From Sorangium cellulosum (GTDB lineage: Bacteria > Myxococcota_A > Polyangia > Polyangiales > Polyangiaceae), in assembly GCA_020720045.1 (NCBI GenBank), contig DYPH01000024.1:1752-53925 (forward strand): DNA of 52,174 bases, read 5' to 3'. The translations under genes were made by a program, and so were the position numbers. Shown here one piece after another: positions 1-7,377 of this stretch (positions within the stretch are counted from its first letter, which is position 1; the number at the start of each line of letters is the position of its first letter). Under the pieces are notes generated by a model, which was not told the origin of the DNA, made no database searches, and saw only the letters and a program-made list of their open reading frames with translations.

Positions 1-86
1 GTTTCGCCGAGTCTCCGCTCGGCGCTCACAGTTTCGCCGAGTCTCCGCTCGGCGCTCACAGTTTCGCCGAGTCTCCGCTCGGCGCC
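1..86 (+). repeat. Tandem 30-bp palindromic repeat (about 2.9 copies), in frame with gluQ
   Basis: Copies begin at 1, 31 and 61, and the third diverges after about 86. Each unit holds an inverted repeat, CGCCGAG-TCTCCG-CTCGGCG, able to form a 7-bp stem with a 6-nt loop. The unit is a multiple of three and reads FAESPLGAHS in the frame of the downstream gluQ-like gene, with no stop. It continues off the left edge, so total copy number is unknown. It could be a genuine coding repeat or an end-of-contig assembly artefact. Confidence 0.9.
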
Positions 87-470
87 ACCTACCCGTTTGT
101 GTGTGCCGTGGATGACGGCGACGACGGCATCACGCTCGTCGTCCGCGGGGACGATCTCGTGAGCGCGACCGCCCGCCAGCGCTACCTCCAGCGGCTCCTC
201 GGGCTCCCGGTACCGGAGAAATACCTGCATCTTCCGCTGCTTCGTGGGCCCGATGGCGAGCGTCTTGCCAAGCGGCACGGGGCGCTCACCGTCGCGGCGC
301 TCCGAGCGACCGGGAAGAGCCCCGCCGAGGTCTTGGGGCCGCTGGCGGGGGCGCTTGGGCTCGTCGACGATCGGCGGCCACGGACCCTCGAAGAGATCCG
401 CCGCGTGCTCCGCCCCCGCGAGGCCTGGTTCACGGCGCCGTTACCGCTGGTTTCCGAGCTGTTTCAGTAG
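1..470 (+). CDS. gluQ: Glutamyl-Q tRNA(Asp) synthetase, 3' part (partial)
   Basis: This is the C-terminal part of a GluQ-RS/YadB-type enzyme, which attaches glutamate to queuosine in tRNA(Asp). It is a class I aminoacyl-tRNA synthetase paralogue lacking an anticodon-binding domain. After the repeated N-terminal decapeptides the recognisable sequence starts at YPFVCAVDD, followed by GITLVVRGDDLVSATARQ and YLQRLLGLPVP. A KMSKS-like loop reads GERLAKRHGA and sits at about 246-275. The protein ends soon after, as is usual for this short family, with a stop at 468-470. The frame is open to base 1, so the true start and the HIGH-motif half lie outside or have been displaced by the tandem repeat. 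A start at GTG 99 would leave a catalytically useless fragment. Family identity is fairly sure; whether the gene is intact cannot be judged. Confidence 0.7.
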   Translation, partial: FAESPLGAHSFAESPLGAHSFAESPLGATYPFVCAVDDGDDGITLVVRGDDLVSATARQRYLQRLLGLPVPEKYLHLPLLRGPDGERLAKRHGALTVAALRATGKSPAEVLGPLAGALGLVDDRRPRTLEEIRRVLRPREAWFTAPLPLVSELFQ

Positions 471-471
471 G

Positions 472-879
472 TTAGTGAAGCGCAAGGGCGACGCCGATGG
501 CGATCGCCGCCACCCCGACGAGCACAACGGCCGCCCCGACGGCGAAACTACGCAAGCGCGAGGGTGGCGCAGGCGGCACCGAGGCCGGAAGCGCGCGGGA
601 CGAGACGGTCCCCGAGACGCCAAGGCGGTCGATCGCGGCGGCGCGGGGGGCGCGGAGGTCGAGATCGGTCGGCGCGTGGCCGAGTTCGGCGTGGGCGAGG
701 AGGCGCTCCGGGGCGACGCTCGCGGCATCGTCCGGGGTGGCAAGCGCCTGAACGAGCGCTTCGGCCATGAGCGCGGCGCTCGGGTAGCAGATCAGCAGAT
801 CTACCTGATGGCTGGATTTAGAGACATAAAAACAAGTGCTTGGGCTCATTCGGGAATCGCCGAATGAACCCTTTTGCAT
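472..879 (-). pseudogene. C-terminal remnant of a Ser/Thr protein kinase with a C-terminal membrane helix
   Basis: From about residue 32 the frame reads CYPSAALMAEALVQAL, matching the end of bacterial PknB-like kinase domains (typically R-Y-P-S-A-x-x-L-x-x-A-L). An Ala/Pro-rich linker follows, then one hydrophobic helix, roughly SFAVGAAVVLVGVAAIAIGV, at the extreme C-terminus, as in many myxobacterial kinases. No kinase catalytic motifs (HRD, DFG) precede it. The first 30 residues do not look like kinase sequence, so the gene appears broken near position 785. It converges on gluQ, leaving one base between the stops. It might still be expressed as a small tail-anchored protein, but a decayed kinase is the simpler reading. 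Confidence 0.45.
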
Positions 880-1079
880 GCATAGCGCACGGAGAATTCG
901 CCCTCTGACCCGTCATTTCCGCCTCTCCCACCCCAAAATCCCGCTTCTCCCCCCAAATCCACCCTCTCCAGCCCTCGATTCCTCTCTTTCTCCCCGGAAA
1001 TCCCAAACTCCAGACGCGCGGAAACAGACCCCCTTTCGAGAGCCTGTCCCGCGCTATTTAGTTCGGGAGCTGGTGGCCC
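880..1079. other. Non-coding spacer with strong pyrimidine bias on the + strand
   Basis: No convincing gene. From about 900 to 1045 the + strand is mostly C and T, with runs such as CCTCTCCCACCCC and TTCTCCCCCC and few purines. It lies between the kinase remnant and the 3' end of the transposase gene, so it may be flanking DNA of the transposase unit. Confidence 0.6.
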
Positions 1080-2024
1080 CTACGCCGCCGGCAAACGCAC
1101 GTACACCTCGCGCGCGTACCCGTAGATGAAATGCATCTTCCCCGTCCCCGCGGGGAACGTCACGCGGCGCTTGCCAGCTTTCACGGCCTCTAGCGCGATC
1201 CGGTGCGCCTTCCGAAAGGCCCGCATCTCCGCGATCAATCGCTTCGCCGTCGCCAGATCTCCCGCCGTCGTCAATCGCGGGACGCGCCCGCCAAATTTCT
1301 CGTAGGTCTTCGCGCGGGAATGCGGATTCGTCGCGAGTACCCGGTGCCGCCCCGCGAACCTCCCCGAATGACGGCGCCGCGCCGCCTTGATCTTCTTCGC
1401 AAGATGGGTCGCCACCTGCGTCGCCATTTCGGTCACACTCCCAAACATCTCGACCCCTTCCGTTGGCGCTCCCATGCGGAACGTCGCCGTCGGCGCATTG
1501 GTTTTGTCGTCCTGCGCCAGGTACTCGCGGGGCCGCGTCACAACGGTGGATTTCCCAAAGAGATCTTCCACCGCGGAGATCATGCCCGGCCACTCTTCCG
1601 GCGACGCCACGAGCCCTGCTTCTACCGGATTTGCCATCGCATACGCGATCTTCTCGGCGATCGCGGTCGTGCCTTCGAGGCGGTTGTAGGGGCCGTCCGG
1701 CTTGTCAAAGACGCTCGACGGCAGTCCGTAACGGACCTTCACCGTATCGGCGAGCATCTTGTTCCGTTCTTGAAGGAACATCGAGATCTCGCCCCGTCGG
1801 TCAAACAGTACTTCGTGGATGTGGTTCGACATCACACAAACAGCGATCACCTCGATGCCATACGCCTCCGCGTAGCGCGCCGTCGCGTATTTGTAGAGCT
1901 GTTCGACGCTGGAAGCGTATTTCCCGCCACGGTCGTAGTTCGGCGTGAATTTATGGGCGCGGTCGACGCAGCGCCGTGTGACTTCGTAAAAGGTCCCCGG
2001 GAGGTACTGGTGGGCGTACGACAT
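1080..2024 (-). CDS. REP-associated tyrosine transposase (Y1/HUH, IS200-like RAYT)
   Basis: A 314-aa single-strand DNA transposase of the Y1_Tnp/TnpA_REP family. The metal-binding HUH motif is SNHIH (residues 67-70 region, H68 and H70). The conserved block IAYAMANPVEAGLV supplies the likely nucleophile Tyr128 before the NPV motif. The N-terminus (YLPGTFYEVTRRCVDR) is also typical. The protein carries a basic C-terminal extension of about 160 residues (190-314) beyond the usual 150-200 aa core, as seen in longer myxobacterial relatives. No second transposase or passenger gene is visible and no clean ends could be defined. Family members act on hairpins; two hairpins lie just upstream (2114-2129 and 2174-2190). 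The gene looks intact, so it may be a domesticated RAYT that acts on dispersed palindromic repeats. Confidence 0.88.
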   Translation of the reverse strand: MSYAHQYLPGTFYEVTRRCVDRAHKFTPNYDRGGKYASSVEQLYKYATARYAEAYGIEVIAVCVMSNHIHEVLFDRRGEISMFLQERNKMLADTVKVRYGLPSSVFDKPDGPYNRLEGTTAIAEKIAYAMANPVEAGLVASPEEWPGMISAVEDLFGKSTVVTRPREYLAQDDKTNAPTATFRMGAPTEGVEMFGSVTEMATQVATHLAKKIKAARRRHSGRFAGRHRVLATNPHSRAKTYEKFGGRVPRLTTAGDLATAKRLIAEMRAFRKAHRIALEAVKAGKRRVTFPAGTGKMHFIYGYAREVYVRLPAA

Positions 2025-2316
2025 GCGCGCCGCCCCCAGGCCTCATGCCAACGCGAATTCCGAGTAAATCGGGCCGTTCAGCGGCGGGTAGGGGGTGGCC
2101 CCGCTCGAATTTGCCTGGCCTGGGCCAGGGGGGAGTCGCCAGCAGAGCTCGCCGAAGGAGCGCTTTGGCCCACGTGCATGCGCAATGCACAAACTCCTCC
2201 CCGGAACACCAGCAACCCCGTCCCGGGAGAAACGTCGCTTCCCGGCGGCCGCCGAATCTGCCTGCGGATCCGCCCCAAACCTACGGCCCGCCGCGCACGA
2301 GCGCGCAGTTCCCAAA
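2025..2316. other. Intergenic region upstream of the transposase with two hairpins
   Basis: About 290 bp without a convincing gene. Two inverted repeats are visible: CCTGGC-CTGG-GCCAGG at 2114-2129 and GTGCAT-GCGCA-ATGCAC at 2174-2190. They are candidates for transposase-recognised hairpins or for part of the terminator region of the next minus-strand gene's neighbours. No T-tract follows either one. Confidence 0.5.
2174..2190. repeat. Perfect 6-bp hairpin with 5-nt loop
   Basis: GTGCAT (2174-2179), loop GCGCA, ATGCAC (2185-2190). It lies 150 bp upstream of the HUH transposase start. IS200-like enzymes bind imperfect hairpins at element ends, so this is a plausible recognition site, though that is inference only. 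Confidence 0.45.
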
Positions 2317-4377
2317 CTACCCCCCACACCGCACCATCGGCCCGCCGGTGCTCTCGGTGTTCGCGGTGAACACCACGAGGTCATCCACCGGGGTGGTGCT
2401 CTCGACGGCCACGAGTCGCGCGCCCGGGGAGCCGGAGGGGACCCAGCTTGCGGATGCGTGGCCGCTTCGGGAGGCGACCCAGGCGACTTGCCGGTCGACG
2501 CGATCGCTTGTGACGACCTCGACCAGGCTCCGGTAGACGCCGGCGCTCGTCGGCCCCGCCGCCAGCTTCGTGATCGTGCAGGTCGCCCCCGGCGGCCATT
2601 CGTTGGCGCGCGGCGCGACGTACAGGGGGACCGTCTTCGGCGCGCTCGGCGCCGTGGCGGCTGCGCCGAAGCGGACCGTGTAGCGGAGATCGTAGCGGCC
2701 GCTCGCGAGGTCGAGGGGGAGCGGGAACTCCACGTATTGACTGCCGAAGGCGGCGATCATCGGCGGCGCCACCGGGAGCGCCACCTCGAAGGGGGGCCGG
2801 TTCGCGCCGACGAGCTCGATGCGCAGTGTGGCGGTGAAAATCCCCCGGGAGAAGATCGCCGTCTCGGTGGTATTTCCGAGGAACATCGTCGCCTTCGTGC
2901 CGGCGGTGCCGTCGAAGTTCACCCGCACCGCGAGCTTCGGCTCCGTCCAGGCGAAGGGGAGCGGCGGCCGTGGCGGCGGGAGGAGGTAGGTCTTTACGCC
3001 GTCGAAGGTCGGCCCCGGGGTTCCGCCGAGCGCCTCCAGGTGGCCGATCGCGACCGCCTCGTAGGAGGGCTCCCAGAGCCCCGGGTGGAGGAGAACCGTC
3101 CGGAGGCCGGCGGCATGGAGCTCCTCGAAAATGCTGCGAAGATTGCCGTTGCGGAAGGAGAAGTCGGTCACCCGGGCGGCGCTCGCGAGCATCACGCCGC
3201 TCTCCCCGCCGACGACGGGGCGCTTGTGGACGTTCGCAAAGTACTCGCGCTTCCGCTCCAGGACCTGCCCCACCGGCCCGGTGATCAGTGGCAGCTCCAA
3301 GAGCGCGCCTGCTGACGTGGGGCCGGGGGCGACGGCGTTGTCGCGCACCCAGCCGTAGACCGCCGGCACTTCGGCGAGGGCGACCATCCGGCGGGCCGGG
3401 ATCCCGGCCGGGCGGGTCTCCTCGAGGGCGAGGGTGCCGAAGAGCACGAGCGGGACGACGATCGCGAGGCCGGCTTCGAGGGACTGGGGGGACCGCGTCG
3501 TAAGCCACTGTTTTTGCCGGGGGAGCCAGCGACGGATCCCGCCCGCGTAGCTCGCGAGGTTCGCGAAACCGAGGCCGGCGAGGGCGGCGATGGCGAAGGT
3601 CACCACGAACCAGAAGCGCGACGGCGTCCGCACCGAGGCGAAGCCGGGGAGCTTCATCAGCGCGTCCCAGGGGGCGATGTATTCGACCGCCTCCCAGGTC
3701 ACCCGCGGCCCGAGGGCGAAGACGCCGTAGAGCACCGCGAGCGTCGCCAGCAAAAACGCGTGGATGCGGGCCGGGTCCTTCTCCCGACCGACGAAGGCGA
3801 CCGCCCCGAGCGTAAGCAAGGGGACCGCCGCGAGCACGGCCCGCGATGGGTCGAGGATCGAGAGGGCGCCGACCGCCAGAAACCCGGGAAAAATAAGGAG
3901 CTGGAACGGGCGAACGAGCGTTGCTGCCGGTCCGCGGTCTTGGGAGGTGCCGAAGAAGGCGGCGAGGGCGAGCGTGAGGGCGGTGACCGTCGGGAACGTC
4001 GCACTCTCCCCGCCGAGGCGGTCGCCAAAGGCGCTGCCCCAATGGGCGAGGAACTTCGGCACCGCGAGGAGCTGCTTTGGCGTCGCCGAGTAGCCCTTCA
4101 CCTCATCGAGGCCCCGCTTGATCGCGTAGGCGCCAACGCCCTGAATATACTGCGCATAAATCGGGACGAGCGGCACCGCGGCGACGACGAGCGCTGCCGT
4201 CACCACCGCCAGGAACCGGAGCCGCTTTTTCGGGGCCGCCGTCGCCAGGATCCCGAAGCCGAGAAAAGCGACCGCCGGGGCGACGTAGAGGGCGAGGTTT
4301 GAGCTCGCGGCGAAGGTCTCGAAGATCAGCGGGACGAGCAGAAAGAGCTGACGAAACCGCGGCTTCCGCGCGCCCAA
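2317..4377 (-). CDS. Multi-pass membrane protein, GT-C/YfhO-like, apparently N-terminally truncated
   Basis: A 686-aa integral membrane protein with about eight hydrophobic helices in residues 10-330 and a soluble C-terminal half. The block GALLELPLITGP...YFANVHKRPVVGGESGVM...LRTVLLHPGLWEP is characteristic of large GT-C-like or YfhO-like glycan-modifying membrane proteins, which normally begin with several more helices and an acidic loop. Here the sequence starts in the middle of that architecture. The likely start is TTG at 4375-4377. The same frame runs open upstream (reading RDNLAFRLGARKPRF) as far as a TGA at 4432-4434, inside the preceding gene. It lies directly after the 478-aa membrane gene and is probably cotranscribed with it. 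The enzymatic role is unproven, and loss of the N-terminal catalytic loop may make it inactive. Confidence 0.7.
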   Translation of the reverse strand: MGARKPRFRQLFLLVPLIFETFAASSNLALYVAPAVAFLGFGILATAAPKKRLRFLAVVTAALVVAAVPLVPIYAQYIQGVGAYAIKRGLDEVKGYSATPKQLLAVPKFLAHWGSAFGDRLGGESATFPTVTALTLALAAFFGTSQDRGPAATLVRPFQLLIFPGFLAVGALSILDPSRAVLAAVPLLTLGAVAFVGREKDPARIHAFLLATLAVLYGVFALGPRVTWEAVEYIAPWDALMKLPGFASVRTPSRFWFVVTFAIAALAGLGFANLASYAGGIRRWLPRQKQWLTTRSPQSLEAGLAIVVPLVLFGTLALEETRPAGIPARRMVALAEVPAVYGWVRDNAVAPGPTSAGALLELPLITGPVGQVLERKREYFANVHKRPVVGGESGVMLASAARVTDFSFRNGNLRSIFEELHAAGLRTVLLHPGLWEPSYEAVAIGHLEALGGTPGPTFDGVKTYLLPPPRPPLPFAWTEPKLAVRVNFDGTAGTKATMFLGNTTETAIFSRGIFTATLRIELVGANRPPFEVALPVAPPMIAAFGSQYVEFPLPLDLASGRYDLRYTVRFGAAATAPSAPKTVPLYVAPRANEWPPGATCTITKLAAGPTSAGVYRSLVEVVTSDRVDRQVAWVASRSGHASASWVPSGSPGARLVAVESTTPVDDLVVFTANTESTGGPMVRCGG

Positions 4378-4390
4378 GCGGAACGCCAGG

Positions 4391-5824
4391 TTATCTCGTA
4401 AACACGAGAAAACGGGCCTCCGCGCATCGTTTCAATTCCGTCTCGCGCCCGAACGTTTCATGAATTCTCCGCTCGTCGAGACCCGTGGTCTCGACAGCGA
4501 ATCGAGCGCCAGGGGCAAACTCGAGCCGATCCGGCATCTTGTACGGCGAGAGCCAACGGTACGTCCCAGCGCCTCCGTCGCTCGCCCAATACTTGCCAGC
4601 GACTTCGGTCGCCTCCAATCGCCAAATCATCCAGTATTCACCAACGAAATCCGTCACCCCGCGACTTGCGAGTTCTTGAACACACGGCTTGAGCGGCTCG
4701 GAAAGCACCAGACGAAGGCGAAGCGCGGGACGAAGCGGGGGGTGGATGATAAAGACCTGCGCGCAAATGGCTGCAATGATCCAGCATCCCGGCGCAGCGT
4801 CGAGGACCCATTCACCGGCGATCGCCGTCGCGGCGAGCGTCGCCAGCGCCAAGTACCGGATGGCGCCCGAATTGAAGTCGAAGCCCTGCTGGTCGTGGGG
4901 AATGGCGGCTACCGACGCAATCGGTCCAAGAACGCTTGCTGCGAGAAGTCTTCGTTCACGCTCGTCTGCGCCTCTCCAGCGAAGGTTTGCAACGCCGACA
5001 ACTACTGCAATCTCAAGGAAGACCCCCACGATCACCGGAGCGTATGCCCCGTCGAATAAAAGCCGCCATCCGTCGAGCAGGTACCACAGCCCCAACTTCC
5101 CGACGTGGACTACGGGCTGCGCGAACGCTGGCGGCGGAACGGTTCCGAGAATCGTGCCGAGGTGGTCTGCGAGGAAAGGAGCAGCTGCTCCGACTAGAAA
5201 CGGAACGAGGCACCACGCATCGCGACTGCGCCATCCCCGAACGTTCGCCGCAGCGACGAGCGTCGCCAGCCATGGGATTGCAGCCCGGTCGGACATTGCC
5301 GTTGCCAGACAGACGACCGTCAAAACCCCGAGGGCGCGAACGGAAAATTCTCGCCTCCGCACCAGTTCCGTAGCCAACCAAAAAACGACCAGTGCGGTGC
5401 CGCCGTGGTGACCCGGAACGAACATCCGAACGAAATTTTCTTCCCAGCACGAAAGAAGGACAATGCCGCCGAGCCCGAGGGCCGCTGGTCCCCACGAATA
5501 CCGCGGGCGTTCCGACCGGCGAAAACGGCGCCAGAGCCACGCCCACAACAGCGCGTAGCAGACGGCGAACGCGAAGTGGGCGCGGTGCGCGTTCCCGAGG
5601 AGGAGGCGAAGCGCTGCGTAAACGAACGCATCCGGGAACGTGTTCGGCGCCGGCTGAACGGCACATCCGTGCAAGCTTCGCGTTGAGACAAGATAACGAA
5701 GCGTTCGGTCGAGCCACAGAGAATCTGCATTGAGTGCGGAAGTCGCGCGCGCGCCAATACCAAGCACCGCCACGGCAAGCCCCGTGGCTTCAAGCAGCTT
5801 TTTCTTTTCGCTGAGAATTTTCAT
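4391..5824 (-). CDS. Multi-pass membrane protein, GT-C-like, unknown substrate
   Basis: A 477-aa protein with roughly ten hydrophobic helices. After the first helix it has an extracytoplasmic-type stretch, NADSLWLDRTLRYLV, and then APNTFPDAFVYAALRLLLGN. This resembles uncharacterised GT-C-like membrane proteins that read '(A)DSL..P.L..DL......APYFFPD'. A polar C-terminal tail of about 120 residues follows (WMIWRLEATEVAGKYW and onward). ATG at 5822-5824 is preferred over the adjacent TTG. No strong ribosome site is visible because the terminator of the upstream tRNA gene occupies 5840-5867. The gene ends 13 bases before the TTG start of the next gene. Involvement in polymer or surface glycan assembly is a guess from fold only. 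Confidence 0.7.
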   Translation of the reverse strand: MKILSEKKKLLEATGLAVAVLGIGARATSALNADSLWLDRTLRYLVSTRSLHGCAVQPAPNTFPDAFVYAALRLLLGNAHRAHFAFAVCYALLWAWLWRRFRRSERPRYSWGPAALGLGGIVLLSCWEENFVRMFVPGHHGGTALVVFWLATELVRRREFSVRALGVLTVVCLATAMSDRAAIPWLATLVAAANVRGWRSRDAWCLVPFLVGAAAPFLADHLGTILGTVPPPAFAQPVVHVGKLGLWYLLDGWRLLFDGAYAPVIVGVFLEIAVVVGVANLRWRGADERERRLLAASVLGPIASVAAIPHDQQGFDFNSGAIRYLALATLAATAIAGEWVLDAAPGCWIIAAICAQVFIIHPPLRPALRLRLVLSEPLKPCVQELASRGVTDFVGEYWMIWRLEATEVAGKYWASDGGAGTYRWLSPYKMPDRLEFAPGARFAVETTGLDERRIHETFGRETELKRCAEARFLVFTR

Positions 5825-5839
5825 CAAGCAAAGCAGAAG

Positions 5840-5867
5840 CCCCGGACTCTCTTTCGAAAGTCCGGGG
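5840..5867 (-). terminator. Intrinsic terminator of tRNA-Lys
   Basis: CCCCGGACT (5840-5848) pairs with AGTCCGGGG (5859-5867), a perfect 9-bp stem. On the minus strand it follows the tRNA 3' end by 9 nt and is followed by the T-rich CTTCTGCTTTGCTTG. The tail is imperfect, so some read-through into the membrane-protein genes is possible. Confidence 0.65.
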
Positions 5868-5876
5868 TAGTCGGGT

Positions 5877-5948
5877 GGGCGATCAGGGACTTGAACCCTG
5901 AGCCAATAGATTAAGAGTCTACTGCTCTACCAATTGAGCTAATCGCCC
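5877..5948 (-). tRNA. tRNA-Lys (anticodon CTT)
   Basis: The 72-nt minus-strand gene folds as a complete cloverleaf: acceptor GGGCGAT/ATCGCCC, D arm GCTC/GAGC with AATTGGTA, anticodon stem GTAGA/TCTAT, loop CTCTTAA, and T arm CAGGG/CCCTG with TTCAAGT. Loop positions 34-36 are CTT, decoding AAG lysine codons. The CCA end is not encoded. It stands alone, with its own promoter at 5961-5989 and a terminator at 5840-5867. Confidence 0.97.
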
Positions 5949-5960
5949 GACGTGGGAGCG

Positions 5961-5989
5961 CTTATAAATGGCCCCACTCCCGCGGTCAA
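5961..5989 (-). promoter_or_regulatory. Sigma-70-type promoter of tRNA-Lys
   Basis: On the minus strand the -35 is TTGACC (5984-5989) and the -10 is TATAAG (5961-5966), with a 17-bp spacer. The -10 ends 12 bp before the mature tRNA 5' end. Both hexamers are close to consensus, which suits a strong stable-RNA promoter. Confidence 0.75.
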
Positions 5990-6751
5990 CGCCTTTTTTA
6001 CGACCGTGCGTTTTCTTTTTTCGGCGCGGTCGCATCTATGCGCTTTCGCTGGAAATTTACGCGATCTCACGAGCGCGAACAGGCGTGACCCGTTTGTCTC
6101 CGCCCGGCGAGACGCCGGATCGGAGAACCCGTTTGCAGAGAACTCGGCGGCGACGCTCGTCGAAACCGCTTCAGCCGCCGATCGCGGCGCACAAAAAAGT
6201 GCTCACCGTAGGCATGGTGGCGATTCCCCCGAATCTTCCAGCTCCCCCGAGCTGTCCCCCACACCTACGGTGTTTTCTAGCACCCGCACTCGGAGCGAAC
6301 TCCGCCTGCTGACTCCCACCTGCCTTCAGCGAAGACGACCCACGTGATTCGTGCGTCGTCCCCGCTGGGGGCAGGCCCCCGATCGTGCGTCGGTCGCCGA
6401 AGCGGCCGATTCCCTCAGATCCCCCAACCGAGCTTTCGTGCGCGAGCGACCCACAACCCTGGTGTCTCCGGATCGGAGACCGCATCCCCATCGGGGGCGT
6501 GCAGGTTGGAGGAGGGCCGGTTCGCGCATCGGTCTCCCTTCAGCACACCGCGTGCCAAGAGCGTCCGATTCGAATTCGTCGCGTTTTGTCCCAAAACCGA
6601 TGTTCGGCCAATCGAACACCGCCTGCGGCGTACTCACGCGGCGACCGACTGTTCGATTCATCGAACGTTTCTTGACCACCGTTCATGATTTTTGCTCGCG
6701 ATTCCCAACGGGCCCCGCCGTTCCCGGCCGCTTGGCTGGAACCAAGAGATG
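5990..6751. other. Long non-coding region rich in hairpins
   Basis: About 760 bp with no ORF resembling a protein. Instead there are many strong inverted repeats. CTCCG(C)CCGGCG-AGA-CGCCGG(AT)CGGAG lies at about 6099-6125, and the multibranch element is at 6193-6283. GGGGG-CAGG-CCCCC lies in the 6366-6380 area, GTCTCCG-GAT-CGGAGAC at 6464-6480, and GTTCGAT-TC-ATCGAAC near 6651-6666. The hairpins at 6099 and 6464 share the sequence TCTCCG...GATCGGAGA. No known RNA family (RNase P, tmRNA, SRP, 6S) could be recognised. Confidence 0.6.
6193..6283 (-). ncRNA. Candidate structured RNA with three G-loop hairpins and a U6 tail
   Basis: On the minus strand a stem CACCGTAGG/CCTACGGTG (6264-6272 with 6204-6212) is extended by GTGCT/AGCAC (6279-6283 with 6199-6203). 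It encloses three small hairpins: TGT-GGGGG-ACA, AGCTC-GGGG-GAGCT and GATTC-GGGG-GAATC. Six Ts follow at once (6198-6193), as in an intrinsic terminator. Read on the + strand, the same element has C-only loops and is followed by TTTTCT, so orientation is not certain; the minus strand is favoured by the longer T-tract. No convincing promoter was found. It could also be simply a complex terminator or a palindromic element. Confidence 0.45.
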
Positions 6752-6791
6752 CACAAAACGGAACAGCCCCCGGCGTGCGGCCGAGGGCTGT
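6752..6791 (-). terminator. Intrinsic terminator of the DUF6918-like gene
   Basis: ACAGCCC at 6763 pairs with GGGCTGT ending at 6791, with further GC pairs inside. On the minus strand the stem is followed by TCCGTTTTGTG. It lies 21 bp past the stop of the gene ending at 6813. Confidence 0.8.
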
Positions 6792-6812
6792 CGGGGAAGA
6801 GCGGGCCGGTGT

Positions 6813-7253
6813 TCAGCCGCCGAAACGTTCGATGAGCTTCGCGAGGCGGGGGATCGCCGCCTCGACGTTCTTCTTCGCGCTGCCGCGGAGCTTCTCGTAG
6901 GTCCCCTTCACGACGCCGCTCGACGACCGAGCTGCCTTGCCGTCGGTGATCTTGAGGAGTGCGTCGGCGGCGCGACCGGCGTTCGCCTCGAAGTGGGCGA
7001 CGACCGGTTTCCCGGCCGCCTTGGCTTCGCCGTACAAGGGATCGAGTTCTTTCGCGAATTCGGGGAGGAGGTCAAAAACCACCTTCCGCACGAAGCCGGG
7101 TTTGACCCCCTTCACCGCGCCGTAGCCAGCCTTGATCGCGAGGCCGGAGATCCCGCCTTTGTCGGCGACTTCCTGGTCGATCAGCTCGCAGCAGGCGTCG
7201 ACGACTTGTTCTTTCTTCGCTTCGTCGGTGAGAATTTCGGGGAGGTTGGCCAT
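6813..7253 (-). CDS. DUF6918-like conserved protein
   Basis: A 146-aa soluble protein. ATG at 7251-7253 is chosen because GAGGAA lies 4 nt upstream (CTCGAGGAAACCATG); longer in-frame extensions have no ribosome site. The sequence MANLPEILTDE, then LIDQEVADKGGISGLAIKAGY, PGFVRKVVFDLLPEF and a C-terminal SAKKNVEAAIPRLAKLIERF, matches my memory of DUF6918 proteins, for which no function is established. It has no signal peptide or membrane helix and is predicted helical. It stands alone, with its own terminator, and is divergent from fadI across about 300 bp that contains an operator-like palindrome. Family name is moderately sure; function is unknown. Confidence 0.75.
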   Translation of the reverse strand: MANLPEILTDEAKKEQVVDACCELIDQEVADKGGISGLAIKAGYGAVKGVKPGFVRKVVFDLLPEFAKELDPLYGEAKAAGKPVVAHFEANAGRAADALLKITDGKAARSSSGVVKGTYEKLRGSAKKNVEAAIPRLAKLIERFGG

Positions 7254-7377
7254 GGTTTCCTCGAGCAGTTCGGATGCGTTCGCAGGGGCGGACCACCGCG
7301 GCACCACCAATGGATCGCCGCAAATGGCGGAAACCGACGTCGCCAAACGACGCGATCCCACGCATGCGATCGGCCCT

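Noticed and set aside
1-90. CRISPR-like direct repeats
   Set aside because: The 30-bp units are contiguous with no spacers, and they are in frame with a coding gene.
5840-5870. RNase P RNA-like GAAAGTCCGG
   Set aside because: The motif is one arm of a simple hairpin after tRNA-Lys; no other RNase P conserved region is present.
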